Source: Trypanosoma brucei gambiense DAL972
Lineage: Eukaryota; Euglenozoa; Kinetoplastea; Trypanosomatida; Trypanosomatidae
Direction: 5' to 3'
Length of the DNA stretch: 64,000 bases
NCBI RefSeq assembly: GCF_000210295.1
Contig: NC_026743.1
Location: 1,178,001 to 1,242,000, forward strand
The translations under genes and the position numbers were made by a program. The notes under the pieces are model-generated. The model saw only the letters and a program-made list of their open reading frames with translations, had not been told where the DNA came from and did not search any database. This document shows positions 22,100 to 35,099 of the stretch, piece by piece. The stretch's first letter is position 1, and every line of letters starts with the position of its first letter.

Positions 22100-23332
22100 A
22101 TGTTGGGCAACAAAGTTGTGTCTTCGCCACTGGTAGCCGCTCTTGTGGCGTTAGCTGTACGCTTGCTTGCTCACAATTTTTCCCATCATATTCATCTCCC
22201 ATATCACTTTGGCATTACAACATCCAAAACTGGTTCGGAGATTTGGAAGGAGGCCGTATTTTGGAAGCAGCAGTTTGGGGTTGTTCCTGCCTTTCTAACA
22301 ACGGTGGGGCCATGGTTCATGGAGTATATTCCTCCTGCATCGTCTGATGCTTATGTAATATTTTTGTGCTTATGTGATGCACTGACGGTTTATATTGTTT
22401 CCCGCTGGCCTTCCGCTAAGCCGCAGCTGACTTATGCTTTGTTTGTCCTGAACCCCATCATGGCTTTGTTGCCCATGTTGGAGTCACTCGCTCCCCTAGA
22501 GCACGTACTTCTTGCGGTCATCTTGGAGTGCTGCAGAAAGCGGCGGATTCACCCCTGGCTTATTTTCGCTGCGCGCCTTCTTGCACCGTTGTTGGGGTTC
22601 CATTTCATTGCCATAATTGTTGCATTATGGTATCCCGTCGGAACGCCGTGCCCCAAGATTGCACTTGTAGGTGTTGCACTCTGTACTGCTTGTATAGGAG
22701 GGTGCGGAATGCTATATCTCCGCTGGTGGGGTGAACATGTGGAGCGGACGTCCCTTTACTCTCCGCCTGATAATGGCGTGATGTGGTACGTACGGCTTCT
22801 CATTATGGCCGCGTTCCACCGCAGTATGGAGGTTGGTCAAATTGAGCTGCCAGCAGTCTTAACACTCATCTTTTCTACTGGAGTGCCCTGTGAGAAAGAG
22901 GCAGCAGCAGAAACCATGAAAGATGGGGGTGCAATCCCCGGTGACAGGCGGCTGTTGGTTACACTTCTAGCGATTTGTTTTAGCAAGCTGTTCTGCGAGC
23001 ATGTGATTCTTGCAGACTACATGATCACTGTGTTTTTCTTGTATTCGTTGCTTGAGGTGAAAGGGAGAGGTGGGTTTAAGTCTATGCTTGACCGCGTACG
23101 GGGGCTCAACATTTTCCTCCCCATCTGCACGGTTCTGCTCGGTGTACCATTGCAGTATGCATTCTACACTGGTTGGGTAATGTGGGACATGGCAAACCCC
23201 AATTGGGTTTTCTTCCCTCAGGTGGCCTTCGTCACAGGTGGTGGTCTCTTCCTCCTTGCCTTTGTCAATTCTCTTGTAGATGCCATGAAGGAGGAATGCG
23301 TGGCTGGCATTACCAAAGAAAAGCAGGCTTGA
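22100..23332 (+). CDS. TTA2: Polytopic ER membrane protein, probable GPI transamidase subunit TTA2 (PIG-U-like)
   Basis: 410 aa, with about eight to ten hydrophobic segments, the first right after MLGNKVVSS and others around 75-95, 105-125, 145-185, 190-210, 300-320, 330-350 and 360-400. The length, topology and a C-terminal motif like that of PIG-U (WVMWDMANPNWVFFPQ, where PIG-U has an MWYLWIYAGSAN-type string) suggest the PIG-U role. Family knowledge: T. brucei GPI transamidase contains GAA1, GPI8, GPI16 and two trypanosomatid components, TTA1 and TTA2; recent structural views equate these with PIG-S/PIG-U-like subunits. From memory TTA2 lies at this place on chromosome 10. Role: lets the complex recognise GPI lipid and protein substrate so that surface proteins are anchored at the ER. 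Confidence 0.7.
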   Translation: MLGNKVVSSPLVAALVALAVRLLAHNFSHHIHLPYHFGITTSKTGSEIWKEAVFWKQQFGVVPAFLTTVGPWFMEYIPPASSDAYVIFLCLCDALTVYIVSRWPSAKPQLTYALFVLNPIMALLPMLESLAPLEHVLLAVILECCRKRRIHPWLIFAARLLAPLLGFHFIAIIVALWYPVGTPCPKIALVGVALCTACIGGCGMLYLRWWGEHVERTSLYSPPDNGVMWYVRLLIMAAFHRSMEVGQIELPAVLTLIFSTGVPCEKEAAAETMKDGGAIPGDRRLLVTLLAICFSKLFCEHVILADYMITVFFLYSLLEVKGRGGFKSMLDRVRGLNIFLPICTVLLGVPLQYAFYTGWVMWDMANPNWVFFPQVAFVTGGGLFLLAFVNSLVDAMKEECVAGITKEKQA

Positions 23333-23993
23333 TGACCTTTCCTCTTTTTTTTTTTTTTTACTTCAAGTTCCTTGCCACTTTTTCATTTGTTGGTCACCGG
23401 ACCTCTTCGGTTCGTTTTTAATACCTTTTTGTTTTAACTTTGGAGGCGAGTGTGGGCGGCTGCCGTGTATATGCGCCCTGTGGCTTCTCTGTGTTTGTCA
23501 GTGGTGGTTCTCAGTAAAGGGGAGGTGACCTGTTGAAGTGGAAGCGGTATTCCTAATAGACTTCAACCGCCATTAACACTGATATTCCCGGTTCGATATG
23601 CACTCAGACAATATTCTCACTGCTAAATACGCACAAGATTGTGGGGGAAAGAAGGTGGACACGTGTGCGTGTGTATGAGTATGGGGGAGTGTCGCCGCAT
23701 GCCAAGGGGTGGTGCCATGTGTGTCGAAAACGAAAGAAATAAGTGGAATAATAATGGTGAGAGGTAATTGAAAAATCGACAACGTGTACAAGCGGACTTC
23801 GTACCTGCACTTGCGGAGTGTTGGGAGAGGGAGTGTGTACATCTCTGCGTGTCACTGCCTCTTTGTTTTTTCATGTGTGTGCTCTCCTTCCCTTCCCGTG
23901 ATTACGGGATTAAACAAAAAAAAAACAAACAATGATAGTCAAGCTATTCAGAACAGGTAAATCGAAAGAACAACTAATCCTTCGTATTGCTAA
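23333..23993. other. Intergenic region, no gene seen
   Basis: T-run at 23345-23359 just after the stop codon, A-run at 23918-23926 before the next ATG. No credible coding frame. Confidence 0.5.
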
Positions 23994-24551
23994 ATGGGTC
24001 GCAGGCATGGAGTTATTCGTGGCTTCATATTCGTCCTCTTTCTGCTGCTATGTGCCACAGCCGCCGCGAACGTAAGCAGAGAGGAACAAAGTCACGCACG
24101 GGAAGGGGGAGGGGCGCAGGCAACTGCTGAGCCTTCCTTTTCCCTCCTTTCCGTTTGTAAGCAAGAGGCACATAAGCTATGTCCGCGTCAGGAGCATGCG
24201 CCTCTCAAGTGCCTTCTTCACCACTTCGCAAGCTCGAGGTCGGGTCCAGGCATAAACGAAGCAAGAAACCTCGCATCGGCGAATCCTCACCGGCGCTCGT
24301 ATCGCAACACCGCATTCTTCAATAGGGAATGCGCCGCTTGGCTGCGGGCGCGCGAGGAGTGTGTTTCTTTCGTCAGACGCGCCGGATATTGCCGTGATGA
24401 CGAGACGGCACGCGAATGCCTCCGACGTATCCCCCAGCATGTGCTTCGTCCCAGTTGCCGTAACAGTGCGTATTACAACAGCGTTTTACTCTATGGAAAG
24501 ATGAAGCAACAACAACAACAAGAGAGCGTATCACAAGACTCATCCGCCTAA
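23994..24551 (+). CDS. Secretory-pathway Cys-rich protein with duplicated unit (185 aa)
   Basis: ATG 23994. Residues 1-25 are a textbook signal peptide (GFIFVLFLLLCATAAA). The mature part has eight cysteines (55, 63, 73, 113, 123, 133, 142, 155) and appears to be an internal duplication. Unit 1 is C55..C63..C73-L, ending SYRNTAFFN (102-110). Unit 2 is C123..C133..C142-L, ending SCRNSAYYN (154-162). The C-x(7-9)-C-x(8-9)-C-L spacing recalls the GLG1 cysteine-rich repeat of Golgi apparatus protein 1, a weak resemblance. It is Arg-rich and ends in a Gln run and acidic tail with no TM or ER-retention signal, so it is probably lumenal or secreted. I do not recognise a named gene. Confidence 0.75.
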   Translation: MGRRHGVIRGFIFVLFLLLCATAAANVSREEQSHAREGGGAQATAEPSFSLLSVCKQEAHKLCPRQEHAPLKCLLHHFASSRSGPGINEARNLASANPHRRSYRNTAFFNRECAAWLRAREECVSFVRRAGYCRDDETARECLRRIPQHVLRPSCRNSAYYNSVLLYGKMKQQQQQESVSQDSSA

Positions 24552-24758
24552 CACCACATGAGGGAGGAACGCGGTCACGCAGAAGGTTACAATTCTTTTT
24601 TTTTGTTTTATCATTTTTTTTCTTTTTTTAAAATCCGTTTTTGTTGTTTATGTTAAGTGTACAGTAACGGTCTCCTAACATCGAGTGTGGAGTGCCGTCT
24701 TCCCCCTTCTTTGTCTTTTTTTCTTTTATTTTATTGAGCTTTTGGCGTGTCGGGGGCG

Positions 24759-24782
24759 GTGTGTGTGTGTGTGTGTGTGTGT
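24759..24782. repeat. (GT)12 microsatellite
   Basis: Uninterrupted GT dinucleotides lying in the 3' flank of the Cys-rich secretory protein gene. Confidence 0.9.
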
Positions 24783-27134
24783 TTCCCCGCCCATGAGTGT
24801 GTGCAGGTTGGGTAGAAGATAGTGGAAAAGGGAAGGTGCATGTTTATGTGCGTAGAGAGAAGGGAATAGAAAGAAAGAAAGAAAAAAGGAAAACGGCAAG
24901 AGAGGGAGGGATGAGGTAAATGGAAGTAAGGGGAGGGGGAGGAGGCAGAGCGTTGCAACCATATTTGCGGCAATTAGAACTTCATTGTATAAACTGTTTA
25001 ACGGCAACAACAACAACAATAGCAGCGAAAGTAAAACAATAAAAAAAGAAAAGAAGAAAAAACAGCAAAGAAACAAAAGAACAAGAAAACTTTCAACTTT
25101 GTTTTTTTTTTCCTCCCCCGTTGCTGTCCTTACTTCCCTTTCTGCTTTTCTCCATCTTTTTCCGTACTGTTTTCGCATGTGGCAGATGTGTGTGGGTACT
25201 GGGTGCTCGGCAACTTAGATGTGGAAAAAAAAAGAGGCTAAATAATCAATGAAAAGAATATTAAAAAAGAAAAATAATTGGGATTGAGCAAACAAGAAAA
25301 AAAAACACACATATACAAAAAATAATAAAGAAGAAAAGGGGTAAAGGTGAATTTTATATTTTGGTATGCGAACGTTCTTCTAAACATCACATAAGGCAAC
25401 AGCGACCAGTTAGGGGGAAAGGTAAGAACAGTAACCTTTTTTCTATTATTTTTAAAAATTTTCTTTCTTTTTTCGTTTACGCTTTGCTTCCCGTAATTGG
25501 TTTTTCTCTAATTTTGTTTTGGAGATTAGTTATGCGTGTTTGCAGTGGCAGCTGGTCGGGAGATTAATGCGCATGTATGTGTTGCGGGCATGCATTGGAA
25601 CGTATGTGACTAGAGGAGTTTTGCAGCACGTTTAAACTTTTGTCAGCTGCCCTTTCGTTGAGGCATGTGTTCTTTTTTTTTTTTTTTTTTAAAAATTTCC
25701 CTTCCCCCATTTGTGTCGGCAGTTTTAATGATACGGTTTGCGGGGAAGGATAGAGATATGGGCGAAATCCTTTAGCTTTACCTCCTTCTTCTCACTTTTT
25801 CCCTTTTCCACTTTTCTCCCCTCACTGTTAAACCAAAATGCGGTATAGACGCTGACGATTATGAATCTCCTTCCGCAGCCGACATCGTTCTTGATGCAAG
25901 AGAGGTATGTAAACATTTTTTAAAAATTATTTTGCGAGAACAAGTGCGGGTTTCTTTCTCTCTCTTTTTTTTTTTGATATTTACCTCTGGAGAGTGGGAG
26001 GGTAGAGAAGGGAAGAAGAAAGGGATTTCGTGTTAAAGCAACGTGAGTTGTTTTGTTTTGTTTTGTTTTTTTTACTTTTTCTCGTTATGCACCAATTATC
26101 CGTGTTTAGAGGAAATGTGTATTATACTACGGTACTGTTGTAGAGGTTGAGTAGTAGTGGCTCACCTATTTTCCATTTCTTTTTTCTTTCCGTTTTAAAA
26201 AAATAAAATTTACATGTTTTATTGGCTGGTGTATTGTACTCCTTGTTTTTGAGGGAGAGATGTTACATAAGCCCAGTAAGTGGCCAAAGGTGTTTGAAAA
26301 TGTGATTGTGAGGACCGTTCAATTGTAGGCAGCTAGAGGTGTCACTTGCCTTTTTTTTCTTTTAAATTTTAGTGGTGCGCACGATTTTTTTCCTTTCTTG
26401 TTCATTTTTATTTTCTTTGTTTTTTGTTTTACTATTATTATTATTGTTGTTGTTGTTGCTGAAACCGGTTACCACTTCCGCTGTTGCCACCCCCTCTACC
26501 CTTTCGGCGTTTTTTTCATTTTCTGATCCTTCCCTTTATATATTAATATAGTCTGTCACTGTTATTGTGTTGTTTTTCCTTTTGACCTTTTCCGCTTTCA
26601 CTTCCCGGCCGTTCCTTTTACTACTTTTGCTTCTATCGTATCATTCTTTTAAAACTATGTTTGTATTTGTGGTGTGTCCACGAATACGAGTAATAGGGCA
26701 GAGGACTGATTCCAAGTACCTACCACTTTTGAATGCCGCCTTCTCTTTCTCTTCCTCTCTCTTTCTCTTTGTTTTCCCTTTTTTTTTTACTTTCATCATT
26801 TCGATATATCTTCCGTCGTGTTTGTTTTTTTTTCGTTTATCTCATTCCTTATTTTCCCTATTTACTCACCTTTGTTGCTCCCTTAAATTTTTTTTCTTCT
26901 CTTTTCGATCCCCGTCGGTACATATTTTCTTTTTCATATATGTTTTGCTTGTCTGTTACATATTCAGAAAGCATGTTACACGTTTCTTTGCTCCAGCCAT
27001 CACGCGATGCGGAAGGGGGAAAGTCCATATCTAAGAGCTGCCTTCTCTCCTCTTCTCTTTTATTTTTTTTTTAAAATAATATATTTTGACTTTACCACTG
27101 CTCCATTTCCTCATTACTGCTATAACTCTGATGA

Positions 27135-28874
<1,740 letters not shown>

Positions 28875-29341
28875 TGCCCTTGTGTTTCCGCAGTGTGAAG
28901 GAACTGTGATGGTTTTCTTCCTCACAGATGTGGAGGTTTCGTGAAGTGAATGGATTGGTGGGGAAATCGCTTTCCTCTGCTTTGTTTCGCGCTTCGGCGA
29001 CCTTCGGTGTGTTTGGAATGCCGGCGTTGTCAACTAAATTAATGGTGTGTGACTTTGTGGTGCTTCGGTTGGTGAGTTTAATCGCAGGTCTCTGTGTTTC
29101 TATTTGCTCGTTTTTTTTTCTGCCAGTCCAGAGTTTGAACTGTAACGAACGTCGTGGCCAGTTGTCGTGACATTTTCCCCTTTTCCCCCCTTTTCCCCCT
29201 TTTCTTTTTTTTTTTTTAAATGATATAATCTCTCTTTCTCTCTTTGTTGTTTCGACTTCCTTGTTTTCTCCCTCAGACGGGAGTGAGAAAGACCAAGGGT
29301 CGAGAGCATAAATACTTTCTTTCAGGATCTTAGGGGGTAAA
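28875..29341. other. Intergenic region, one small ATG frame of doubtful status
   Basis: An 80-codon ATG frame (28928-29170) starts directly after TTTTCTTCCTCACAG, a good acceptor context, and would encode a hydrophobic peptide. I treat it as unproven. A pyrimidine tract at 29170-29215 precedes the CFAP410 gene; an AG at 29275-29276 is a plausible acceptor. Confidence 0.4.
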
Positions 29342-30169
29342 ATGATCCTTAAGGAAGAGACCGTACTGCGCAAGACGAACGCAGAAAACTTAGCTGCGGT
29401 GCGTAACCTCAACTTATGGGGGGAAGGTCTTACGGACGTGTCTATAGTTTCTCGGTTACCGAGAATAGAGGTACTCGCTCTCGCCGCGAACAAACTTACG
29501 ACGTTGAGCCCATTCGCTGCCTGCACGCAGCTGGAAGAACTATATCTGAGGCGGAACAACGTTGCATCGATGTTGGAGATTAAATATCTTCGTCATTTAC
29601 CCAAGCTACATACACTATGGCTCATGGATAATCCATGCGCTCGGCACCCGCATTACCGTCAAATTGTTATACTGTGCTGTCGCCACCTCCGTCACCTAGA
29701 TGAGACAGAGGTATCAGAAAAAGAGCGTGCGGAGGCCGAAAAGTTACTTCCCGAGGGCATGCTGCAGGAAATGCTGGAGAGCGAGTCCGCTGAAGCTGCT
29801 GTTGGTACGGCTAACAAGGCTCAACTCCAGAACCGGACTCCGGTGAGTGAGCGGAAACAACCAATGGGAGAGGTGGTTCAGGGAGGCGCAATTCACGAGA
29901 CTGGTGCTGGGAGGGAAAGAGGGCATCGAGTGACATCGAGTGACACAAGTGGACGAGGCCCGAGTAGCGCCCCTGAACGCCGCCAGGGTTCTGCGGACGA
30001 TGGACTGGCGCAAACTGCAGTGCAGGTCCAGCGGGCCATGTTCAGTTCGATCATGGCGCTTGTTCCGGAGCTTGCAGTGCAAACAATTGAGGCCTTACAG
30101 AAGGAACTGGCGGAGGAACTGTGCAGGCGGGGGAAACGACTTCCCCCTGTAGTGCGGGACCGAACATGA
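29342..30169 (+). CDS. CFAP410: Leucine-rich-repeat ciliary protein CFAP410 (C21orf2 homologue)
   Basis: 275 aa. It opens as C21orf2 does (LKEETVLRKTNAENLAAVRN, then LNLWGEGLTDVSI), with about four LRRs (residues 17-110: VLALAANKLTTLSP, LEELYLRRNNVASM, LHTLWLMDNPC) and a cap containing HPHYRQIVI...LRHLDETEVSEKER. A long low-complexity linker follows, and a conserved C-terminal helical segment (about 228-270, AMFSSIMALVPELAVQTIEA) known in this family to oligomerise. Family role: basal-body and ciliary protein that works with NEK1; human mutations cause retinal and skeletal ciliopathies and affect ALS risk. In trypanosomes it is expected at the basal bodies. Confidence 0.92.
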   Translation: MILKEETVLRKTNAENLAAVRNLNLWGEGLTDVSIVSRLPRIEVLALAANKLTTLSPFAACTQLEELYLRRNNVASMLEIKYLRHLPKLHTLWLMDNPCARHPHYRQIVILCCRHLRHLDETEVSEKERAEAEKLLPEGMLQEMLESESAEAAVGTANKAQLQNRTPVSERKQPMGEVVQGGAIHETGAGRERGHRVTSSDTSGRGPSSAPERRQGSADDGLAQTAVQVQRAMFSSIMALVPELAVQTIEALQKELAEELCRRGKRLPPVVRDRT

Positions 30170-30964
30170 GATACACTACGCCACATATGGTTTGTTCTCG
30201 TAGCGCTCGCCCCCTTCTTGTCTTTGTTGCTGTAAACGTTTGTGACCATGCGGTGTTTGGGGCGTGCGGTGCAAAGTGGGTTGAGCGTGCACTGGTCAGT
30301 GACTACGAATATTCCACATTTGGTCTTTACTGTTCCCAGTGATCGACGTGGAGGAAAAAGCGTGAGGTCGCTCCTTCCATGTGCTCCCTCTTTTTCTTTG
30401 CCCATGTGCATCGAGTTATTTGCCCTCCTGTACTTCTCTCCTTCACGCACGCAACCAAGCGATTACTTTCACAACAACTGAATTGTGTCGTGCTCAGCTT
30501 CCATCGTGATGGAAGAGAAGATTGGTGCTTCATACGTATCACATTTATTTTCTGTTCCAAATTCTTATATGCATATTTTTTGACACCTTGAAGAACCATA
30601 GTGCTCCACTGAGCGTAGGAAATATTACATAGAACCAATCCGCTTTAAGTTTTGTCCAAGGAAGGAGAAACGCGGCAACGATTACGACTCCCTCAACATA
30701 GGAGAGGAATTGGACACGTTTTTTCTTTTCATTTTTTTTTTTTGGTGGGGACTTATTTCTAACCTCAGAAATAAAATATCAGTTTGTACACGGACGCGGG
30801 ACACCTCTGAACGTTAGTGCACGTAAAAGACAAATAGGAGGAACTCTGTCGTTAAGCGGCAACAACAGGAGAGAGAGAGAGAAAAAAAAAAAGAGGTGAT
30901 TGAAGAGGGCGAAAACAAAAGCAAATAATAAAAGGATACATATATATAAAAAGAGACCGGCGCC
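30170..30964. other. Intergenic region, no gene seen
   Basis: Only overlapping short frames. T-run at 30731-30743 is the likely polypyrimidine tract; the next AG, in CCTCAGAAAT at 30766-30767, is a plausible acceptor for the kinase mRNA, leaving a purine-rich 5' UTR. Confidence 0.5.
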
Positions 30965-32293
30965 ATGTCATCAGAAATAGAGCCACATATCCTCCGGAAA
31001 TATGAGATACAAGCACAGTTAGGGCAGGGGGCGTATGGCATCGTCTGGCGCGCAATTGACCGGCGGACGCGGCAGGTTGTAGCGTTAAAGAAGATATACG
31101 ACGCTTTTCAAAACGCAACTGACGCGCAGCGAACCTTCCGTGAAATAATGTTTCTCCAGGCTCTTAGTCACCCAAACATAATTAAATTGCTTCATGTGCA
31201 TCGCGCAACGAATGACAAGGATATTTACCTTGTATTCGAGTACATGGAGACGGATTTGCACGTCGTAATTCGTGCCAACATCCTGGAGGATATCCATAAG
31301 CAATTCATAATTTATCAGCTTCTGAAGACAATGAAATACCTTCACTCGGCGGAACTGCTGCATCGCGACATGAAACCGTCAAACCTGCTTGTAAACAGCG
31401 ATTGCTCAATGAAAGTGGCAGATTTTGGGCTAGCACGCTCCATTCTATCGCTTGAAAAGGAGCAAGTGGCGCGTCCCGTACTCACTGATTACATCATGAC
31501 ACGTTGGTATCGGCCACCTGAGGTTCTTCTCGGCTCCACTCGCTACACGAAGGGTGTTGACATGTGGGCCATCGGATGCATTCTCGCCGAGTTACTTCTG
31601 GGACGACCCATATTCCCAGGCCGCACCACAATGAAACAGCTAGAACTAATTATCAATGTTCTTGGTGAACCCACAGCGGAGGAGATTCGGTCGACGAACT
31701 CCCAGTTTGCCGAAGCTATGCTGAAGGACACGCGTCGTACGCAAACCACGACGTTCGCGGAACTGCTTCCCAAGGCCCCTCCTGATGCCCTGGACCTCGT
31801 ACAGAAGCTCATGCGCTTTAACCCAAATGAACGACTAACCGCTGAGCAGGCGCTTGAACACCCGTATGTGGCGGCTTTCCACAAACCCCAAGATGAGCCA
31901 TCTGCTCCCGCACCCATAACTATTTCCCTCCCAGACGATACCCGCTTCACCATGCAAGAGTATCGTGAGCGGCTATACCAAGAAATTGCTAATGCACGGC
32001 GCAAAGTCCGACGAGAGGTATTGGGCTCCGGCGCGCCTACTCGTGGAACGCATTCCTCATTGGCCACAGGAACGGCTTCTGGAACCTCAGAGGAAAAAAA
32101 GGAAAATGCACGTGTGTCGTCGGCGGCCACACGACCGGCGTCATCATCAGCTGCCCGTACCACCGCCACCGCGGGCTCATCTTCGGGTGCCGGGTTGCAC
32201 CGCACGACCGTTGCGTCACGATCAGCGCAGCACCACACGCGACCGGCAGTACACCGACAGCCCTCTGGAGCCTCTCGTGTGTTGCACAAATGA
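30965..32293 (+). CDS. MAPK6: ERK7/8 (MAPK15)-type MAP kinase, probably MAPK6
   Basis: 442 aa from ATG 30965. Kinase core at residues 13-305: LGQGAYG (19-25), Lys42, HRDMKPSN (133-140), DFG (153-155), and the activation loop LTDYIMTRWYRPPEV with a TDY dual-phosphorylation site (174-176). The N-terminal EPHILRKYEI, the KKIYDAFQNATDAQRTFREI string and the APPDALDLVQKLMRFNP segment match the ERK7/8/MAPK15 subfamily, which has TEY in animals. The tail (about 310-442) is Ala/Ser/Thr/Arg-rich and probably unstructured, as in MAPK15. Family role: MAPK15 enzymes auto-activate and act in ciliogenesis. T. brucei MAPK6 has been linked to cytokinesis; equating this gene with MAPK6 is from recalled locus position. 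CFAP410 lies immediately upstream. Confidence 0.9.
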   Translation: MSSEIEPHILRKYEIQAQLGQGAYGIVWRAIDRRTRQVVALKKIYDAFQNATDAQRTFREIMFLQALSHPNIIKLLHVHRATNDKDIYLVFEYMETDLHVVIRANILEDIHKQFIIYQLLKTMKYLHSAELLHRDMKPSNLLVNSDCSMKVADFGLARSILSLEKEQVARPVLTDYIMTRWYRPPEVLLGSTRYTKGVDMWAIGCILAELLLGRPIFPGRTTMKQLELIINVLGEPTAEEIRSTNSQFAEAMLKDTRRTQTTTFAELLPKAPPDALDLVQKLMRFNPNERLTAEQALEHPYVAAFHKPQDEPSAPAPITISLPDDTRFTMQEYRERLYQEIANARRKVRREVLGSGAPTRGTHSSLATGTASGTSEEKKENARVSSAATRPASSSAARTTATAGSSSGAGLHRTTVASRSAQHHTRPAVHRQPSGASRVLHK

Positions 32294-32926
32294 AATTAAG
32301 TGCGGTCGTTGGGAGGGCGACATGTTAACGCACAGGCGGGTGTTTGGGAGGAAAAAGGGGGGGGAAAAAAGGAAGAGAGATGGTCGTGTTGTTACGGTTT
32401 CTTCTTCCGTATACTCGCTTCTTCCCTTTTGTTTCTGTTTTCCTTTCCTAGTTTTACCAACCTGTGAGGGCAGTGGATGTTCGTATGTTCAGACGTGAAG
32501 GTTTTCCCCCTTTTCGTCTTCTATTACTGCGTGTCGCAAGTGGTTTTTCTTTTTTTTAGGGGGGGGGGGTTGAGGGTGTTATTACAGGTGGAATGATAGG
32601 GGGAGAGACTAGATAAAAAGGGAATGTTTGGGAGGCTAAAAACAAAAGCAAAAACTGAAAGAGATTAAAAATGGGTTGAGAGTGAAATGAAGGGAAGATA
32701 AGAAAAATCGAAATGTTATTTTGTTTGGCAAGGCGTTGTGGTGGCGTCATGACGCTGGGAAACAAAAAAAATTTTGCCAGAGAAATGGCTGTTTCTTTCA
32801 TGGATTTTGCAGTCTGACTCTGTAGATGTCACTGTCCCGTGCCCCCTATGCTGGCAGCTCCGGGACTATTCTTTTCTTTTATGTGTAGCAGTTCGGTTGA
32901 CTTGCGGAGTCCTTATGTTGACTCTC

Positions 32927-32927
32927 G

Positions 32928-32962
<35 letters not shown>

Positions 32963-32963
32963 G
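32927..32963. repeat. (TTG)12 microsatellite
   Basis: 37 bases of uninterrupted GTT/TTG units in the sense strand of the MAP-kinase 3' flank. Confidence 0.9.
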
Positions 32964-35099
32964 CTTCCTTCCCCAACACAGAGCCTCTGCTTCTGTTGGT
33001 TGGTTGATGTGGTGCATAATTTTGTTTGCATTTTTTTTTTTCTGTACCTTCCGATCCCTTTCTTTTCTTTCCTCAAACACTTCCTATTTCTACATGTCTC
33101 CTGTGGGGCCACACTCGGGATGCAATTAACAGTTGTGTCCAATGCTCGTGCAATGGTGGTAACTGCAATTAATAAATTAACTAATTTGTTTGAGCAAGGA
33201 GAAGGACTTTATGTGACTGTTGCCATGCCGTAAGGAATGTGGAAACGAGTATTTGAGGGAGGTTTGAAAGGAATGTGTAACCCGTTCGAATGGGAAATGG
33301 GACTAACAGGATGATGAGTGTGACATTACGACATTTGTTAATAAAAGGTCGATGATTTTATAAATTTACGACAGATTAGGAATGGACGAGCATGTGTGTG
33401 AAGTGTGACGTGTGAAGTATGGAGGGTGAATGGAAGAGGTGTCGGAGAAGAAAAAAAAAAGATGAAATAAAAATAAGCAAGGGATGGGGAACAGAAATGC
33501 ATAGGTGCAACAGAGAGAGCGCGTGAGAGGTGGTTGGCAACGTTTGTGACGTGCATGAATGGGAAATGGGGGGTGGAGTGGTTCATAACGTAGGTCGAAC
33601 GGCCTTTTTTTTTTCCTCTCTGGTCTTTAAATATAGAGGAATAATTGAAGCGGATTCCGTCAAATAGAATTCAGAGGGAGGGAGGAGGGAGGGAGGGGGG
33701 AAATTCGCATTTGCCCCGCACTGTCCCTTTATATGCATTTCCCTCTTTCGTTGTACCTGTTGGTTGGCGTCTTTTTCTTACCATTTGTTTTTTTTTTTAA
33801 AATCTCCCGGTGCGGTTTGTGTTTGTGTGGCGTCATCATTATGTCGTCCTGTGATTTATTTGGGCAGTGTGCTCGTGTTGGCGTTTGTTTTTTTCTTTTT
33901 TTCTTTTTTTCGCTTTCGCACCCGCGTGTGTCGCTGTTACCGCTTCTACACCCGCCTTTCCTTATATTTTTGGCCATGCACCACCCCGTCAGCTGCTGGT
34001 TGGCTTCATTCTGACAGAGAACTATGAGCACAGAAGAAAAATAAAAAAAGAAGGAAGAGCAAGAAGAAGTGGAAGAAAAAGAGGAGGAAGGGGAGCGTGG
34101 GCTAGCAAATATTGTATGCTTTGAAGGGGGGGGTTTCTTTCTTTTTGTTATTGTTGTTTAGCTTTGCGTTCCTTTTCATTTTCTTCCGTCTTGTAAATGG
34201 TAGTATGCAAACGAATATATACATATATATATATATGTGTGTGTGTGTTTGTGTAATATGACGATACCGGGGTTCACCAAGACCAGTTGGCTGTTGGGCC
34301 TGGGCCTGCTCTTTGGTGGACGATAATTATATGACGCACACATATTCCCTTCTGTCAGTTTTGTGCTCGTGTAATCTTTTTTTTTTTTTTCGTAGCCCAG
34401 CTTTTGTTCTATGCTGTACGGGTGTGTATGTGCGAGCACCATATGTAGCGCACACTGTTTGCCTTCCACTCTCTCTTTGTATATGTGTGTACATGTGTGT
34501 GTTACTTTTTTTTTTGTGTGTTTTTTTTGTTTTCTTATGTTGGTGGTTGCTTTTGTCTTTTTTGGTCGGTTTCCGTCTATTACTATATTATTATTATTAT
34601 TTCCACCACAGCTTCCATTGGTGCCTCTTGCCATCAATTGCCGCTTGCTTTCACAATTCAAAACCCGCTTGAGCTCACGGTTGTTTCGCCGCGTAGTGTG
34701 GACTTTAATGATTTACTCTTTTTATCTATGTTTATTTATTTATCTATATATTTATATCTATTTATATTTTTATATATATGTCTGTGTGTTCCTCCTTTAG
34801 TTACCGGAAGTCTCCGTCGTTCCCTTTCTTTCTTTCTTCCTAAACCCCTTCTTTGTTGTTGCTCTTACGTTGGGCATGCTGTATTTTGTGTTGCGTCCTT
34901 GCGGCGTGTACTGCACATCTGAAAATGGCTTAAATCTCTTCCAGTACACGTCTTCCCTTTTTCTTTTTTTCTTTTTTCCCCCCATTCCTCTTTACTTCGT
35001 GTGCTTATCGTTCTGATTTCTCGTATTCACGTACTTGTAGCAGGCATCAGTGCTATTAGCGCATACTCACGCTATTTTAATGTAACAAAATCAAGTAAA

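Noticed and set aside
26567..27034. 155-codon Phe/Ser/Leu-rich frame
   Set aside because: Starts at TTG inside a T-rich tract. The residues simply reflect pyrimidine repeats, with no membrane-protein topology.
31543..32289. Long minus-strand open frame (248 codons) opposite the MAP kinase gene
   Set aside because: Antisense shadow of the GC-rich kinase tail. Plus-strand kinase motifs are unambiguous and all neighbours are plus-strand.
33280..33305. CCCGTTCGAATGGG, similar to a tRNA T arm
   Set aside because: The closing G53-C61 pair is absent and there is no D or anticodon arm upstream.
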